Shown in pieces: positions 1-8,826 of a stretch of 64,000 nucleotides of DNA (position 1 is the stretch's first letter; the number at the start of each line of letters is the position of its first letter). The position numbers and the translations under genes are program-made. The stretch is taken from contig CAVVOF010000004.1 in assembly GCA_963749905.1 (NCBI GenBank), positions 124,001-188,000 of the forward strand, in the 5' to 3' direction. The stretch comes from UBA10649 sp963749905 (GTDB lineage Bacteria; Actinomycetota; Actinomycetes; S36-B12). The notes below the pieces were generated by a model. The model did no database searches and was not told where the DNA came from. It was given only the letters and a program-made list of their open reading frames with translations.

Positions 1-182
1 CGCAGCGCTGCGCCGGATACCTTCGGCGCATGATGCTGTCGATGTTCGTGCTGTGGATCATCGTCTTCGCCGGCGTATTCCTGCGAAGGCGATGGACGAT
101 CCCGCTCACGCTCGTCACCCTGGCGTGGACCGCAGTGCTGCTCCGACTGCACATGTCCTCCGACATCCCGCTCAACTTCTAG
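1..182 (+). CDS. C-terminal end of a small membrane protein (5' end outside window)
   Basis: An open frame enters from the left edge (codons start at base 3) and ends at TAG 180-182, giving the last 59 residues of a protein. The segment has two hydrophobic stretches, roughly residues 12-27 and 34-48, separated by a basic loop containing RRRW, so it is probably the end of a membrane protein with at least two helices. Its stop lies only 9 bases before the DsbB-like gene, so the two are probably co-transcribed. I recognise no family from this fragment; a role linked to disulfide formation would be a guess from position only. Confidence 0.6.
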   Translation, partial: QRCAGYLRRMMLSMFVLWIIVFAGVFLRRRWTIPLTLVTLAWTAVLLRLHMSSDIPLNF

Positions 183-191
183 CGGGTCACG

Positions 192-869
192 ATGACTGCC
201 GAAGCACGGGCCACGCGCCTGTCACGACTCGTCAACATCCTCGCGCTCTTCGCCCTCATCGGCGTGCTCGCCGGCTCCCTGCACCTGCAGTTCGGGATCG
301 GCGAGCAGCCGTGCCCGCTCTGCCTCGTGCAGCGCTCGGCCATGATCGGCCTGGCAGTCGGCCCCCTGATGAACCTGCTGTGGGGCATGCGCCCGGCCCA
401 CTACGCGCTCAGCATCCTGGCCGCAGTGGTGGGCGGCGCCGGGAGCACGCGGCAGATCCTGCTGCACATCGCCGACCCCACGGACCCGGGCTACGGGCCG
501 GCGTTCCTCGGCAACCACCTGTACACGTGGGCCTTCATCACCTTCGCGGTGGCCGTGGTCGGCTGCGCACTGATGCTGCTGTGGAGCGCACCGTTCGCGG
601 CGGCCGATAACGGCATCCGGCACGAGCGAGGCTGGCTGCGCATGCTGGCGTTCACCGCGATCGCCTGGGTCTTCCTGGACCTGCTGGTCATCGCGATCTC
701 GGTCATCCCGGAGTGCGGACTCGGCATGTGCCCGGACAACCCGGAGGACCTGGCGGGCCTCGGAGACATCCCCGGCTGGGCGGCCGTGATGAGCATCGGG
801 CTGCTCGCCGTCGCGATCGCCGCCGGCCTGGTGATGGACCGGCGCCTGAACCGCGTCACTCCGTACTGA
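192..869 (+). CDS. DsbB-family disulfide bond formation protein
   Basis: 225 residues, integral membrane protein with four to five hydrophobic helices. The quinone-linked DsbB signature is visible: CPLCLVQR with the redox pair Cys41 and Cys44 after the first helix, the Gln-Arg that follows it in the family, and a second extracytoplasmic pair Cys175/Cys180 in PECGLGMCPDNP. In the family such an enzyme reoxidises a secreted thioredoxin-like oxidase and passes electrons to quinone. ATG start at 192 follows a membrane protein fragment closely; the 3' end overlaps the convergent ABC permease gene by 14 bases. No DsbA partner is present in the window. Family assignment is firm; the length is larger than the 175 or so residues of E. 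coli DsbB because of an extra C-terminal part. Confidence 0.85.
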   Translation: MTAEARATRLSRLVNILALFALIGVLAGSLHLQFGIGEQPCPLCLVQRSAMIGLAVGPLMNLLWGMRPAHYALSILAAVVGGAGSTRQILLHIADPTDPGYGPAFLGNHLYTWAFITFAVAVVGCALMLLWSAPFAAADNGIRHERGWLRMLAFTAIAWVFLDLLVIAISVIPECGLGMCPDNPEDLAGLGDIPGWAAVMSIGLLAVAIAAGLVMDRRLNRVTPY

Positions 870-3381
870 TCGCCGCCAGGACGTTCAGGCGGCCCGCGCG
901 GTACGCCGGCCACAGTGCCGCCAGCACGCCGACCACGCCGGCCAGCACGAGGAACAGCACGAGCGTCAGCCACGGAATGTCGAGCACCTCGATGCCCTGC
1001 TCGACGAGCGTGCGCTGCAGCGCCACGGCGAATCCGACGCCGAGCACCAGCCCGACGATGGCGCCGAAGATGGCGATGACGAAGGCCTCGAGCACGACCA
1101 TCGTCCGGATCTGCTGGCGTAACGCCCCGACCGCTCGCAGCATCCCGATCTCGCGCGTGCGTTCCACCACGGACAGCACCAGCGTGTTCACGATGCCGAG
1201 GATGGCGATGAGGATGGCCAGGCTCAGCAGCATCACCACGACGAGCAGGATCTGGTCGACGCTGGACGTGATCATCTCGGTGAACTCTGCCTGGCTGCGC
1301 ACCTCGACGGTGGGATAGGAGGCCAGCGCCTCCTCCACTGCGGTCTGGACGGTGGCGACGTCGGCGTCCGGCCCGACCTTCACGTACACCACGGAGTCCC
1401 CGATGCCGGCGTCGACGAGCGACGCCACGTTGACGACGTAGCCGGTGTAGGCACCGGCCGGCGCGTACGTGCCGGTCACCCGGTAGTCCGACGACCCGCC
1501 GGCCGTCCGGATGCTGACCACATCGCCCAGGCCCAGGCCGTTGTCAGCCGCCGTCTGCTCGTCGACCGAGACGCCGTCCATCCCGGTGTCCTGGAGGGAG
1601 CCCTCGGAGAACTCGAGAGTGATCATCCGATCGAGTGCCGCCGGATCGGCCGCCACCAACGCCGTGCCGGAGCCGAGGACCTCCGCGGGCAGGAGCTTCA
1701 CCGCGGCCGTGTCCGCCACCCCGGGCGTGCTGGCCACGAGCTGGGCCACCTCCTCCGAGTACGGCCGCTGCTCCATGCTGCTGATGAGCAGGTCGGCGCC
1801 GACCACCCGGTCGATGACCTGCGTGATCGACGCCTTCGCCGACGACGTGAAGATGGTCATGGCGGACACGAGCGCCAGTCCGATCATCAGCGCGGACGCC
1901 GTGGCCGCGGTCCGACGCGGCTGCCGCTCGGCGTTCTGGACGGCGAGGGTGCCTACTGTGCCGAACATCCGTGGGAAGGTGGCCCCGAGCACCCGGACGA
2001 CCGGACCGGCCAGTGCCGGACTCAGCACGATGGCGCCCAGCAGCGCCGCGACCACGCCCAGCCCGACCGTCTGCGAACCCGACGACCCCCCGCTGACCGC
2101 ACCCATCACCGTCAGCGCCACACCGACGACCAGCAAGGCGATACCGAGCACGGCGCGCACGCGCAGGGACCGGGTAGGCAGGGCGATGTCGTCGCGCAGC
2201 GCCGCCATCGGAGGGATGCGAGAAGCGCGCAGAGACGGGACCAGCGCTGCCGCCACCGTGACGACGACGCCGATCACGAGCCCGACCACGACGGTCCTCG
2301 GCTCCAGCACCAGCCCCTCGCTCGGGATCTCGGCGCCGATGGCGGAGAACAGCCCCTGCAGCCCGTAGGCGACTGCGACGCCGGCGAGCAGGCCGATGAC
2401 CGAGCCGACCAGCCCGACGGCCGCGGACTCGAGTACCAGGGTGCGCGTGACCTGGCCGCGCGTCGCGCCGAGGGCCCGGAGCAGGGCGAGCTCCCGACTG
2501 CGCTGGGCGACGAGCATGGAGAAGGTGTTCAGGATGATGAAGGTGCCCACGAACAGGGCGATCCCGGCGAACACCAGCAGGAAGATGTTGATGAACGCCA
2601 GTCCCTCGGTGATCTCCGCGGTGGCCGCATCAGCCGCCTCCTGGCCCGTCTGCACTGTGACGTCTGCCGACAGCACGGCGCGCACGTCGGCCGCCAGCGC
2701 CTCCTGCGTGACGCCCTCGGCCGCGACCACGTCGACCTGGGTGTAGGCGTCCGCACCGCCGAGGAGGATCCGCTGCGCCTCGACCGTCTCGAAGGCGGCG
2801 ATGGTCGCCCCGGCGAGGTTGCCCGACGTCCCGTAGCGGAACACGCCGACCAGTTCGGCCTGCATGGTCCCGAGCGGGGTCACCAGGGCGATCGGGTCGC
2901 CGATCGCGAACCCGCCCTTGTCCGCCGAGATCGAGTCGAGCGCGATCTCCCCCGGCCCGGTCGGACCGCGACCGGACTCGAGGCGGAACGGCGTCAGCTC
3001 CTCGTCGTCGTCCCAGTTGGTGCCGAGCTGCGGAGCGCCCGGCGTGGACAGCGGGTCGCCGGACGGCAGCACGATGGTGACGCCGTCGGCCACCACCTCT
3101 CCACCGGCCTTCGCCACCCCGGTCACGGTGCTCACGTCCTCGAGGAGACTGGCTGGCAGGGTCGCCACGGAGCCCGCGAAGTCCCGTCCGCCCACGGGGT
3201 CCGCGGGCGTCACCACGACGTCGGTCGTCGTGCCCGCGAAAAGGGACGTGAAGGTCCGGTCCAGGGTGTCGGTGAAGATCAGGGTGCCGACGACGAATCC
3301 CACGCCGAGGACGATGGCCAGGGCGGACAGGACCAGGCGCAGCTTGTGGTGCAGCAGGCTCCGCCATGCGCTTCGCAGCAC
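856..3381 (-). CDS. MacB/FtsX-type ABC transporter permease
   Basis: 841 residues, GTG start at 3381 one base after the stop of the ATPase gene, so the two are translated together. An N-terminal helix (about residues 15-38) is followed by a large extracytoplasmic MacB-PCD-like domain, a first FtsX domain (about 255-400) containing the typical SRELALLRALGATRGQV, two middle helices, a second soluble domain and a second FtsX domain near the C-terminus with REIGMLRAVGALRQQI. This duplicated architecture is the one of actinobacterial permeases paired with a LolD/MacB-like ATPase, thought to move lipids, lipoproteins or peptides by mechanotransmission. The substrate cannot be read from the sequence. 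The gene ends by overlapping dsbB on the other strand. Confidence 0.88.
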   Translation of the reverse strand: MLRSAWRSLLHHKLRLVLSALAIVLGVGFVVGTLIFTDTLDRTFTSLFAGTTTDVVVTPADPVGGRDFAGSVATLPASLLEDVSTVTGVAKAGGEVVADGVTIVLPSGDPLSTPGAPQLGTNWDDDEELTPFRLESGRGPTGPGEIALDSISADKGGFAIGDPIALVTPLGTMQAELVGVFRYGTSGNLAGATIAAFETVEAQRILLGGADAYTQVDVVAAEGVTQEALAADVRAVLSADVTVQTGQEAADAATAEITEGLAFINIFLLVFAGIALFVGTFIILNTFSMLVAQRSRELALLRALGATRGQVTRTLVLESAAVGLVGSVIGLLAGVAVAYGLQGLFSAIGAEIPSEGLVLEPRTVVVGLVIGVVVTVAAALVPSLRASRIPPMAALRDDIALPTRSLRVRAVLGIALLVVGVALTVMGAVSGGSSGSQTVGLGVVAALLGAIVLSPALAGPVVRVLGATFPRMFGTVGTLAVQNAERQPRRTAATASALMIGLALVSAMTIFTSSAKASITQVIDRVVGADLLISSMEQRPYSEEVAQLVASTPGVADTAAVKLLPAEVLGSGTALVAADPAALDRMITLEFSEGSLQDTGMDGVSVDEQTAADNGLGLGDVVSIRTAGGSSDYRVTGTYAPAGAYTGYVVNVASLVDAGIGDSVVYVKVGPDADVATVQTAVEEALASYPTVEVRSQAEFTEMITSSVDQILLVVVMLLSLAILIAILGIVNTLVLSVVERTREIGMLRAVGALRQQIRTMVVLEAFVIAIFGAIVGLVLGVGFAVALQRTLVEQGIEVLDIPWLTLVLFLVLAGVVGVLAALWPAYRAGRLNVLAAISTE

Positions 3382-3382
3382 G

Positions 3383-4162
3383 CTAGGACCTCCGCCCCTT
3401 GCCGTCGAAGCCCTTCATCCGATCGAGCACCAGGTCGGCCGTCGGCTCGTCCATGGTGTCGACGATGCGGCCGTCGGCGAGGAACAGCACGCGGTCGGCA
3501 TACGAGGCGGCAGTCGGGTCGTGGGTGACCATGACGATGGTCTGGTCGAGGTCGTCCACGCTGCGCCGCAGGAAGCCCAGCACCTCGGCGCCGGCCCTGG
3601 AGTCGAGGTTGCCGGTCGGCTCGTCGGCGAAGATGATCTGCGGCCGGCTCGCCAGCGCACGGGCGGCGGCAACTCGCTGCTGCTGGCCGCCAGAGAGCTG
3701 GTTCGGGCGGTTGCGCAGCCGGTCGCGCAGGCCGATGGTGTCGATGACGGAGTCCACCCACTCCTGATCCGGCTTGCGGCCTGCGATGTCCATCGGCAGC
3801 GTGATGTTCTCGAGCGCACTCAGCGTGGGCACCAGGTTGAAGGCCTGGAAGACGAAGCCGACGCTGTCCCGGCGCAGGCGGGTCAGGTCGTTGTCCTTCA
3901 GCGCGGTGAGATCGACGTCGCCGATGAACACCCGGCCGGACGACGCCGAGTCGAGGCCGGCGCAGACGTGCATCAGCGTCGACTTGCCCGACCCGGACGG
4001 ACCCATGATGGCGGTGAACCGACCGCGGTCGAAGCCCACCGTCACGTCGTCGAGGGCGGTCACCGCCGTGTCGCCGTCACCGAAGACCTTGGTCAAGTGC
4101 TCCGCGCGCGCAGCAGCGATGGACGTGAGGGACTCGGATGGGGTACCTGCGGCATCGGTCAC
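3383..4162 (-). CDS. MacB/LolD-type ABC transporter ATP-binding protein
   Basis: 259 residues from a GTG at 4162 (VTDAAGTPSES). Walker A GPSGSGKST is at residues 54-62, the signature LSGGQQQR and Walker B IIFADEPTGNLD follow, then the H-loop MVTHDP. The DEPTGNLDS form is typical of the MacB/LolD/FtsE class that works with FtsX-fold permeases, and the partner permease starts one base downstream. The open frame continues upstream over the end of the MMPL gene, but the residues there are basic shadow sequence and were left out. Energises the adjacent permease at the cytoplasmic face; substrate unknown. Confidence 0.9.
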   Translation of the reverse strand: MTDAAGTPSESLTSIAAARAEHLTKVFGDGDTAVTALDDVTVGFDRGRFTAIMGPSGSGKSTLMHVCAGLDSASSGRVFIGDVDLTALKDNDLTRLRRDSVGFVFQAFNLVPTLSALENITLPMDIAGRKPDQEWVDSVIDTIGLRDRLRNRPNQLSGGQQQRVAAARALASRPQIIFADEPTGNLDSRAGAEVLGFLRRSVDDLDQTIVMVTHDPTAASYADRVLFLADGRIVDTMDEPTADLVLDRMKGFDGKGRRS

Positions 4163-4206
4163 TGCCTCATCGTAGGTACCGCGCGATCGGGGCCGGACGG
4201 CGGTGA

Positions 4207-6876
4207 CTACTCGAGGCGGATGGTGGGCAGCACGCGCCCGAGCCATCGAGGCAGCCACCAGTTGGCCCGTCCGAACAAGCTCATCACCGCGGGCACGAGG
4301 ACCAGCCTGACGATGAACGCATCGACGAGGACGGCAGACGCAAGGGCCACGCCGAACAGCTTGATGGTGCCGATCGGCGTGGGAACGAAGGACAGGAAGA
4401 CGCAGGTCATGATCGTCGCAGCGACCACCACCACCCGGCCTGAGCCGGCCAGGCCGAGCCGTACCGCGTCTGCGTTGTCGCCGGCGCGCTCCCATTCCTC
4501 ACGCATCCGCGAGACGAGGAAGACCTGGTAGTCCATGGACAGGCCGAACAGGATGGCGAACACCATGATCGGCAGGAAGGGCAGGATCGGTCCCGTGCCG
4601 GTGACCCCGAGGATCGAGTCGCCGACGCCGAGCTGGAAGACCGACACGGTGATGCCGAGCGCTGCAGCGAAGCTCAGCAGGCTGGTGACCGCCGCCGTGA
4701 GCGGGATGAGCAGGGAGTGGAACAGCAGCATCAGGGCCAGGAACCCCAGCCCGACCACGAGCAGGAGGAACAGCGGCAGGGCCTTCTCGAGCTCGGACGT
4801 GAAGTCCTCGGAGACGGCCTGCGTGCCGCCCACGTAGATCTCCGCCTTCACCGCCTTCTCGACTTTCGGGGCAGTGTCGGACCGAATCCGATCCAGCAGC
4901 TCGGTCGTCTTCTCGGACGAGGGGGCAGTGGCCGGCTGCACGATGACGCTGGTGATCCGGTCGCCGCGGCCGCCGAAGACGCTCTTGTCCTGCTCGAGCA
5001 GGGGCAGCATGCCGGTCGACGGGATGGTGCTGGCCACGCCGGGCGTCCGCTCCAGGTCCCGGATCACCGTGCGCAGCGCCTCGTAGTCGTGCGCCTTCTC
5101 GGTGCGCACCGCGACGAAGAAGGGCCCGTTCACCCCCTCGCCGAAGCCCTTGGCGAGCAGGTCGAACCCGACCCGTGCCGGGCTGCCCTTCGCTGCCGAG
5201 CCATCGTCGGGGAAGCCGAGGGTCATGGACGTCGCCGGCCAGGCGAGCACGCCGAGGAGTGCAAGCGCCAGGACCGCGGGCACCACCGGCATCCGCTGCA
5301 GGAGTCGACCGTAGGCGTTCCAGCGTGATCGCTCGGGGTCGAACGGCGCCGGGTGACGCGCCCACGGCAGGCGCAGGCTCAGCGAGCGTCGGCCGAGGAG
5401 GGACAGCAGGGCGGGCAGCATCCACAGGGCCGAGAGCATCACCATCAGGACCGTCGTCGCCGCGGCCAGCGCCAGGCCGTTGAAGAACTCGATCCGCAGC
5501 ACGAACATGCCGAGCAGCGCCACGATCACCGTCGAGCCGGCGAACGCCACCGCCTTCCCCGCCGTCCCTACGGCGGTGAGGGCGGCGTCCTTCGGCTCGG
5601 CGCCGGACCGGACGCCCTGCGTGAACCGGTTGAGGATGAACAGGGCGTAGTCGATGCCGACGCCCAGGCCGATCATCGCGGCCAGGGTGGGCGCGAACGA
5701 GGCCACGTCGGCGAACCGCGCCACCATGACGACCAGCAACTGCCCCGCAACCAGGCCGGTGATGGCCACGACGATGGGCAAGCCGGCAGCGACCAGGGAG
5801 CCGAAGGCCAGCGCGAGGATGACGATGGCGGCCAGCAGGCCGACCGCCTGCGAGTAGTCCGGTCCCCCGCCCGCCGCCGCCACCGCAGAGCCGGACACCC
5901 CGATGGACAGTTCCGCGGTGCGCGCGTCGGAGACGATGTCCAGCACCCGATCCGCCTGGCGCGCCGACAGCGCGGTGCGGTCGAAGGTCACGGTCGCGTA
6001 GGCGACCGAACCGTCCGCCGCGACGGGCGCCGTGGCGCGCTGGGTCGCCGAGGCTGACTTCTCCATGCGGCGCACGCCGTCGGTCACCTCGGTGAGGACC
6101 GCACGGGCCTTGGTCACGTCGCTCGGCAGGGCACGTGCGAAGGCCGCAAGCGCGCTCGGGTCCGCCTTCGCCAGCCGTTCGAGGTCCGCGGGCGGCAGCG
6201 TGGCCAGGCTCTTCGCGGCGCTGAACGCCCCGGTCAGGGCTTTCACGTCGGCGGCCGTGATGCCGGCGACTCCCACCAGCCCGGACAGGTCCGTCGGCGT
6301 GATGGTGGCCAGCCCGTCCAGGATGGACCGGGGGGCCTGTGCGAGCTTCGCGAGTGCCGGCAAGGCCTTGGCGATCGCGGCCAGCTCCCCCGGGTCGGCC
6401 TTCTCGAGCGGCGCGAGCGAGTCGAGGATCGACACCGCCTGCTCCAGCTGGCGGGCGTCGAGGCCGGTCTTCTTCTCGATCTCCGTGACGGCGGCGGACC
6501 GCACGGCGGCTCGCAGGTCGGTGGGCGTCGCCGGCGGGCAGTCGCGGCCCAGCACCGTGCCGAACGGGGTGGCCACGCAGGTGGTCGAGGGCAGGTCGGC
6601 GAGCTTGCGCAGCATCGGCTCGACCTCACGCCGGGTGCGTTCCGAGTCCGCGGCATGCCCGTCCCGGGACCAGACGACCTTGATGGACGAGGTCGCCTTG
6701 TCCGACCGCACCAGCTCCCCGAGCAGGTCCTGGGCCTTCGTCGACGATGCCCCCGGGAGGGCGAAGCTGTCGTTGAACGAACCCGCGAAGGTGGACGCAC
6801 CAAGTCCGATCAGCACCAGCAGGATCGCCCAGACGATCAGTGCGACAACCGGGTGGCGGACTGCCCAGCGGCTCAC
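4207..6876 (-). CDS. MMPL-family (RND superfamily) membrane exporter
   Basis: 889 residues from a GTG at 6876 (VSRWAVRHPVVAL), chosen because it overlaps the stop of the preceding EAL gene as GTGA and gives the standard short MMPL N-terminus ending in the first helix. Two halves each hold a helix, a large extracytoplasmic domain and a block of five helices; the GVGIDYALFILNRF and FGLSMDYQVFLVSRM motifs carry the Asp-Tyr pair used for proton coupling in this family. MMPL proteins export lipids, glycolipids or pigments across the cytoplasmic membrane. Position directly after two c-di-GMP genes suggests that export is tied to that signal, which is inference. The following MacB-like ATPase begins 44 bases downstream and may belong to the same transcript. 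Confidence 0.88.
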   Translation of the reverse strand: MSRWAVRHPVVALIVWAILLVLIGLGASTFAGSFNDSFALPGASSTKAQDLLGELVRSDKATSSIKVVWSRDGHAADSERTRREVEPMLRKLADLPSTTCVATPFGTVLGRDCPPATPTDLRAAVRSAAVTEIEKKTGLDARQLEQAVSILDSLAPLEKADPGELAAIAKALPALAKLAQAPRSILDGLATITPTDLSGLVGVAGITAADVKALTGAFSAAKSLATLPPADLERLAKADPSALAAFARALPSDVTKARAVLTEVTDGVRRMEKSASATQRATAPVAADGSVAYATVTFDRTALSARQADRVLDIVSDARTAELSIGVSGSAVAAAGGGPDYSQAVGLLAAIVILALAFGSLVAAGLPIVVAITGLVAGQLLVVMVARFADVASFAPTLAAMIGLGVGIDYALFILNRFTQGVRSGAEPKDAALTAVGTAGKAVAFAGSTVIVALLGMFVLRIEFFNGLALAAATTVLMVMLSALWMLPALLSLLGRRSLSLRLPWARHPAPFDPERSRWNAYGRLLQRMPVVPAVLALALLGVLAWPATSMTLGFPDDGSAAKGSPARVGFDLLAKGFGEGVNGPFFVAVRTEKAHDYEALRTVIRDLERTPGVASTIPSTGMLPLLEQDKSVFGGRGDRITSVIVQPATAPSSEKTTELLDRIRSDTAPKVEKAVKAEIYVGGTQAVSEDFTSELEKALPLFLLLVVGLGFLALMLLFHSLLIPLTAAVTSLLSFAAALGITVSVFQLGVGDSILGVTGTGPILPFLPIMVFAILFGLSMDYQVFLVSRMREEWERAGDNADAVRLGLAGSGRVVVVAATIMTCVFLSFVPTPIGTIKLFGVALASAVLVDAFIVRLVLVPAVMSLFGRANWWLPRWLGRVLPTIRLE

Positions 6877-8826
6877 GCGTCCGTGCCCACGGCCGCCAGC
6901 CGGGAGAAGGGCATCGGTCGCCCGAAGTACCACCCCTGTCCGAACCGCCACCCCTGCCGAGCCAGCACCGCGGCCTGCTCAGGGGTCTCCACACCTTCCG
7001 CGACCGTCTCGAGGCCGAGGCCCTCCGCCAGACCGGCGAGCCCTCGGGCCAGGCGGGCGGGCCGCCCGGATCCGTCCGCGACGTCCGCAGTGAAGGATCG
7101 ATCCAGCTTCACGCCGGCAATGGGCAGGTCGCGCAGGTGGCTGAAGGACGAGAAGCCCGTCCCGAAGTCGTCCACCCACCAGGAGAATCCCCGGTCCACA
7201 AGATCCGTCATTGCGGTCACCGTAGCGGGGCTGACCCGCACCAACGATGTCTCGGTGACCTCGAGATGCAGGCGTGTCGGATCGAGTCCCGACTCCTCGA
7301 CGAGGGCCGGCATCCAGGTCGCGAACGCCCCCTCAGCCAACGTCGCCGCCGATACGTTCAAGCCGAAGTGCAGCGCCGGCGGAAGATTGGCGGGCACAGA
7401 CCAGCGCCTGATCGAAGATCGTCCGATCGATGGAGCGGATGAGTCCGCTCGATTCCGCTGCGGCGAGGAAGGAGTCCGGCTCGCGCACCGACCCGTCGGG
7501 CAGCTCCCAGCGCATGAGGCACTCGTAGCCGGTCACTCGACCCGTCTGGAGTTCCACCACCGGCATGAACCACGGCGTCACAGCCCCGTCGCGAACGGCC
7601 GCGCCCAGGGCGGACTGCACCGTGAGCGACTGCCGCGCCCGCTCTCCCGCGCCACTCGCGGCGAAAGCCCAGCGTTCGGCGCCCTCCCGCTTCGCCTGCC
7701 GCAGGGCCTCGGTGGCCTCCCCCAGCAGTGCGTCGGGGTCCTCGCCGCCGGCCAGGGCGAGACCCGCGCTGCCCGTCACGTGGACCATCCCACCCGGGAC
7801 CTCGAGGCTGCCGCGCACCGCTCGGAGCAGGCGTTCCGCCTCCCTGACGACCTCGTCCGCTCGAGACACGCCGCACATGATGACGGCGAACACGTCACCG
7901 TCCACGCGTGCGACGCGGTCCGGCCCCCCGACTGATTCGATCAGCCGTTCAGCTATCCACTGCAGCACTGCGTCGCCGGCACGATGGGAGTACGCATGAT
8001 TGATCGCCGTCAGGTCGGTGACGCCGACGAGGATCAACGCGCAGCCGCCGGAAGCCCCCGCAGCTCCCGCGCGACCGATGCGATCGAGGGCGACATCGCG
8101 CTTGGCCAGTCCGGTGAGCGCGTCGAACTCGATCTCCCTGCGCAAGTCGTCCCGGGCCCGCGCCTGCAGTTCGACGTTCCGAAGGCCGATGACCACGCCG
8201 GGCAGCAGGTCATTCGCGCCATCCAGGGACCTGGCGCTGACCTCCGAGCGCACGGCACCCGCGGACGCCGAGAGCAGACGTGCCTCGCAGGCCTCCGGCG
8301 TGCCCCCTAGCGCTGCAGTCACCACCGATGCAACAGCGGGCCGGTCGCGAGGATCGACTAGCTCGAGGAAGTCATCGCCCAGCAGTTCGCCGGCACGCCG
8401 ACCCAGCAGCCCTCGGGTGGACGGAGACGCCCAGGTGATTCGGCCGTCACGATCGACGGCGAGCACCGCGTCGAGGACGTTCTCGGCGAGCAGGCGATAT
8501 CGGCGCGCCTCGTCCCGTGCCCGCGACTGCCACCGGGACACCGTCCAGGCCACGGCGACGGCCACGGCCCCGGCGACGATCAGGATCAGGGCGCGCCGAC
8601 CGAGGACGCCCTCGTCGAGGTCCAGCAGGAGCAGCACGATCACGCCGACGACCGCCGACCACGCGGAGATGGCAATGGTGAACCAGAGCCGGCCACGCAG
8701 TGCCGACAGGAGCATCGGCACCACGATCAGCGCGAACGGTACGGCGTCATCCGCCAGCACGAGGCCCACGCCGAGAATCAGCACCCCTGCGGCGAAGGTC
8801 CAGAGCCACGGATCACGCAGTCGCAT
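6873..8826 (-). pseudogene. GGDEF-EAL protein interrupted by a frameshift in the EAL domain
   Basis: Starts at ATG 8826 (MRLRDPWLW), overlapping the end of the upstream cyclase by 14 bases. Several N-terminal helices (first 105 residues) lead to a PAS-like segment (RYRLLAENVLDAVLAVDRDG), a degenerate GGDEF domain (VARVDGDVFAVI; DGDVF in place of GGDEF, so cyclase activity is unlikely) and the first part of an EAL domain (YECLMRW). After FDQALVCA the frame runs to a stop at 7333, while the rest of the EAL domain continues one frame over from about 7397: LNVSAATL, EVTETSL, WWVDDFGTG, VKLDRSF and AEGVETPEQAA, ending at 6873. Together these are a complete phosphodiesterase domain. Either one base is wrong in the sequence near 7385-7405 or the gene is truly split; a separate start at GTG 7397 is possible but would yield a domain without its EAL motif. 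Confidence 0.75.

Noticed and set aside
2864..4531. 555-codon plus-strand frame opposite the ABC genes
   Set aside because: Ser/Thr/Arg-rich shadow of the permease and ATPase genes.
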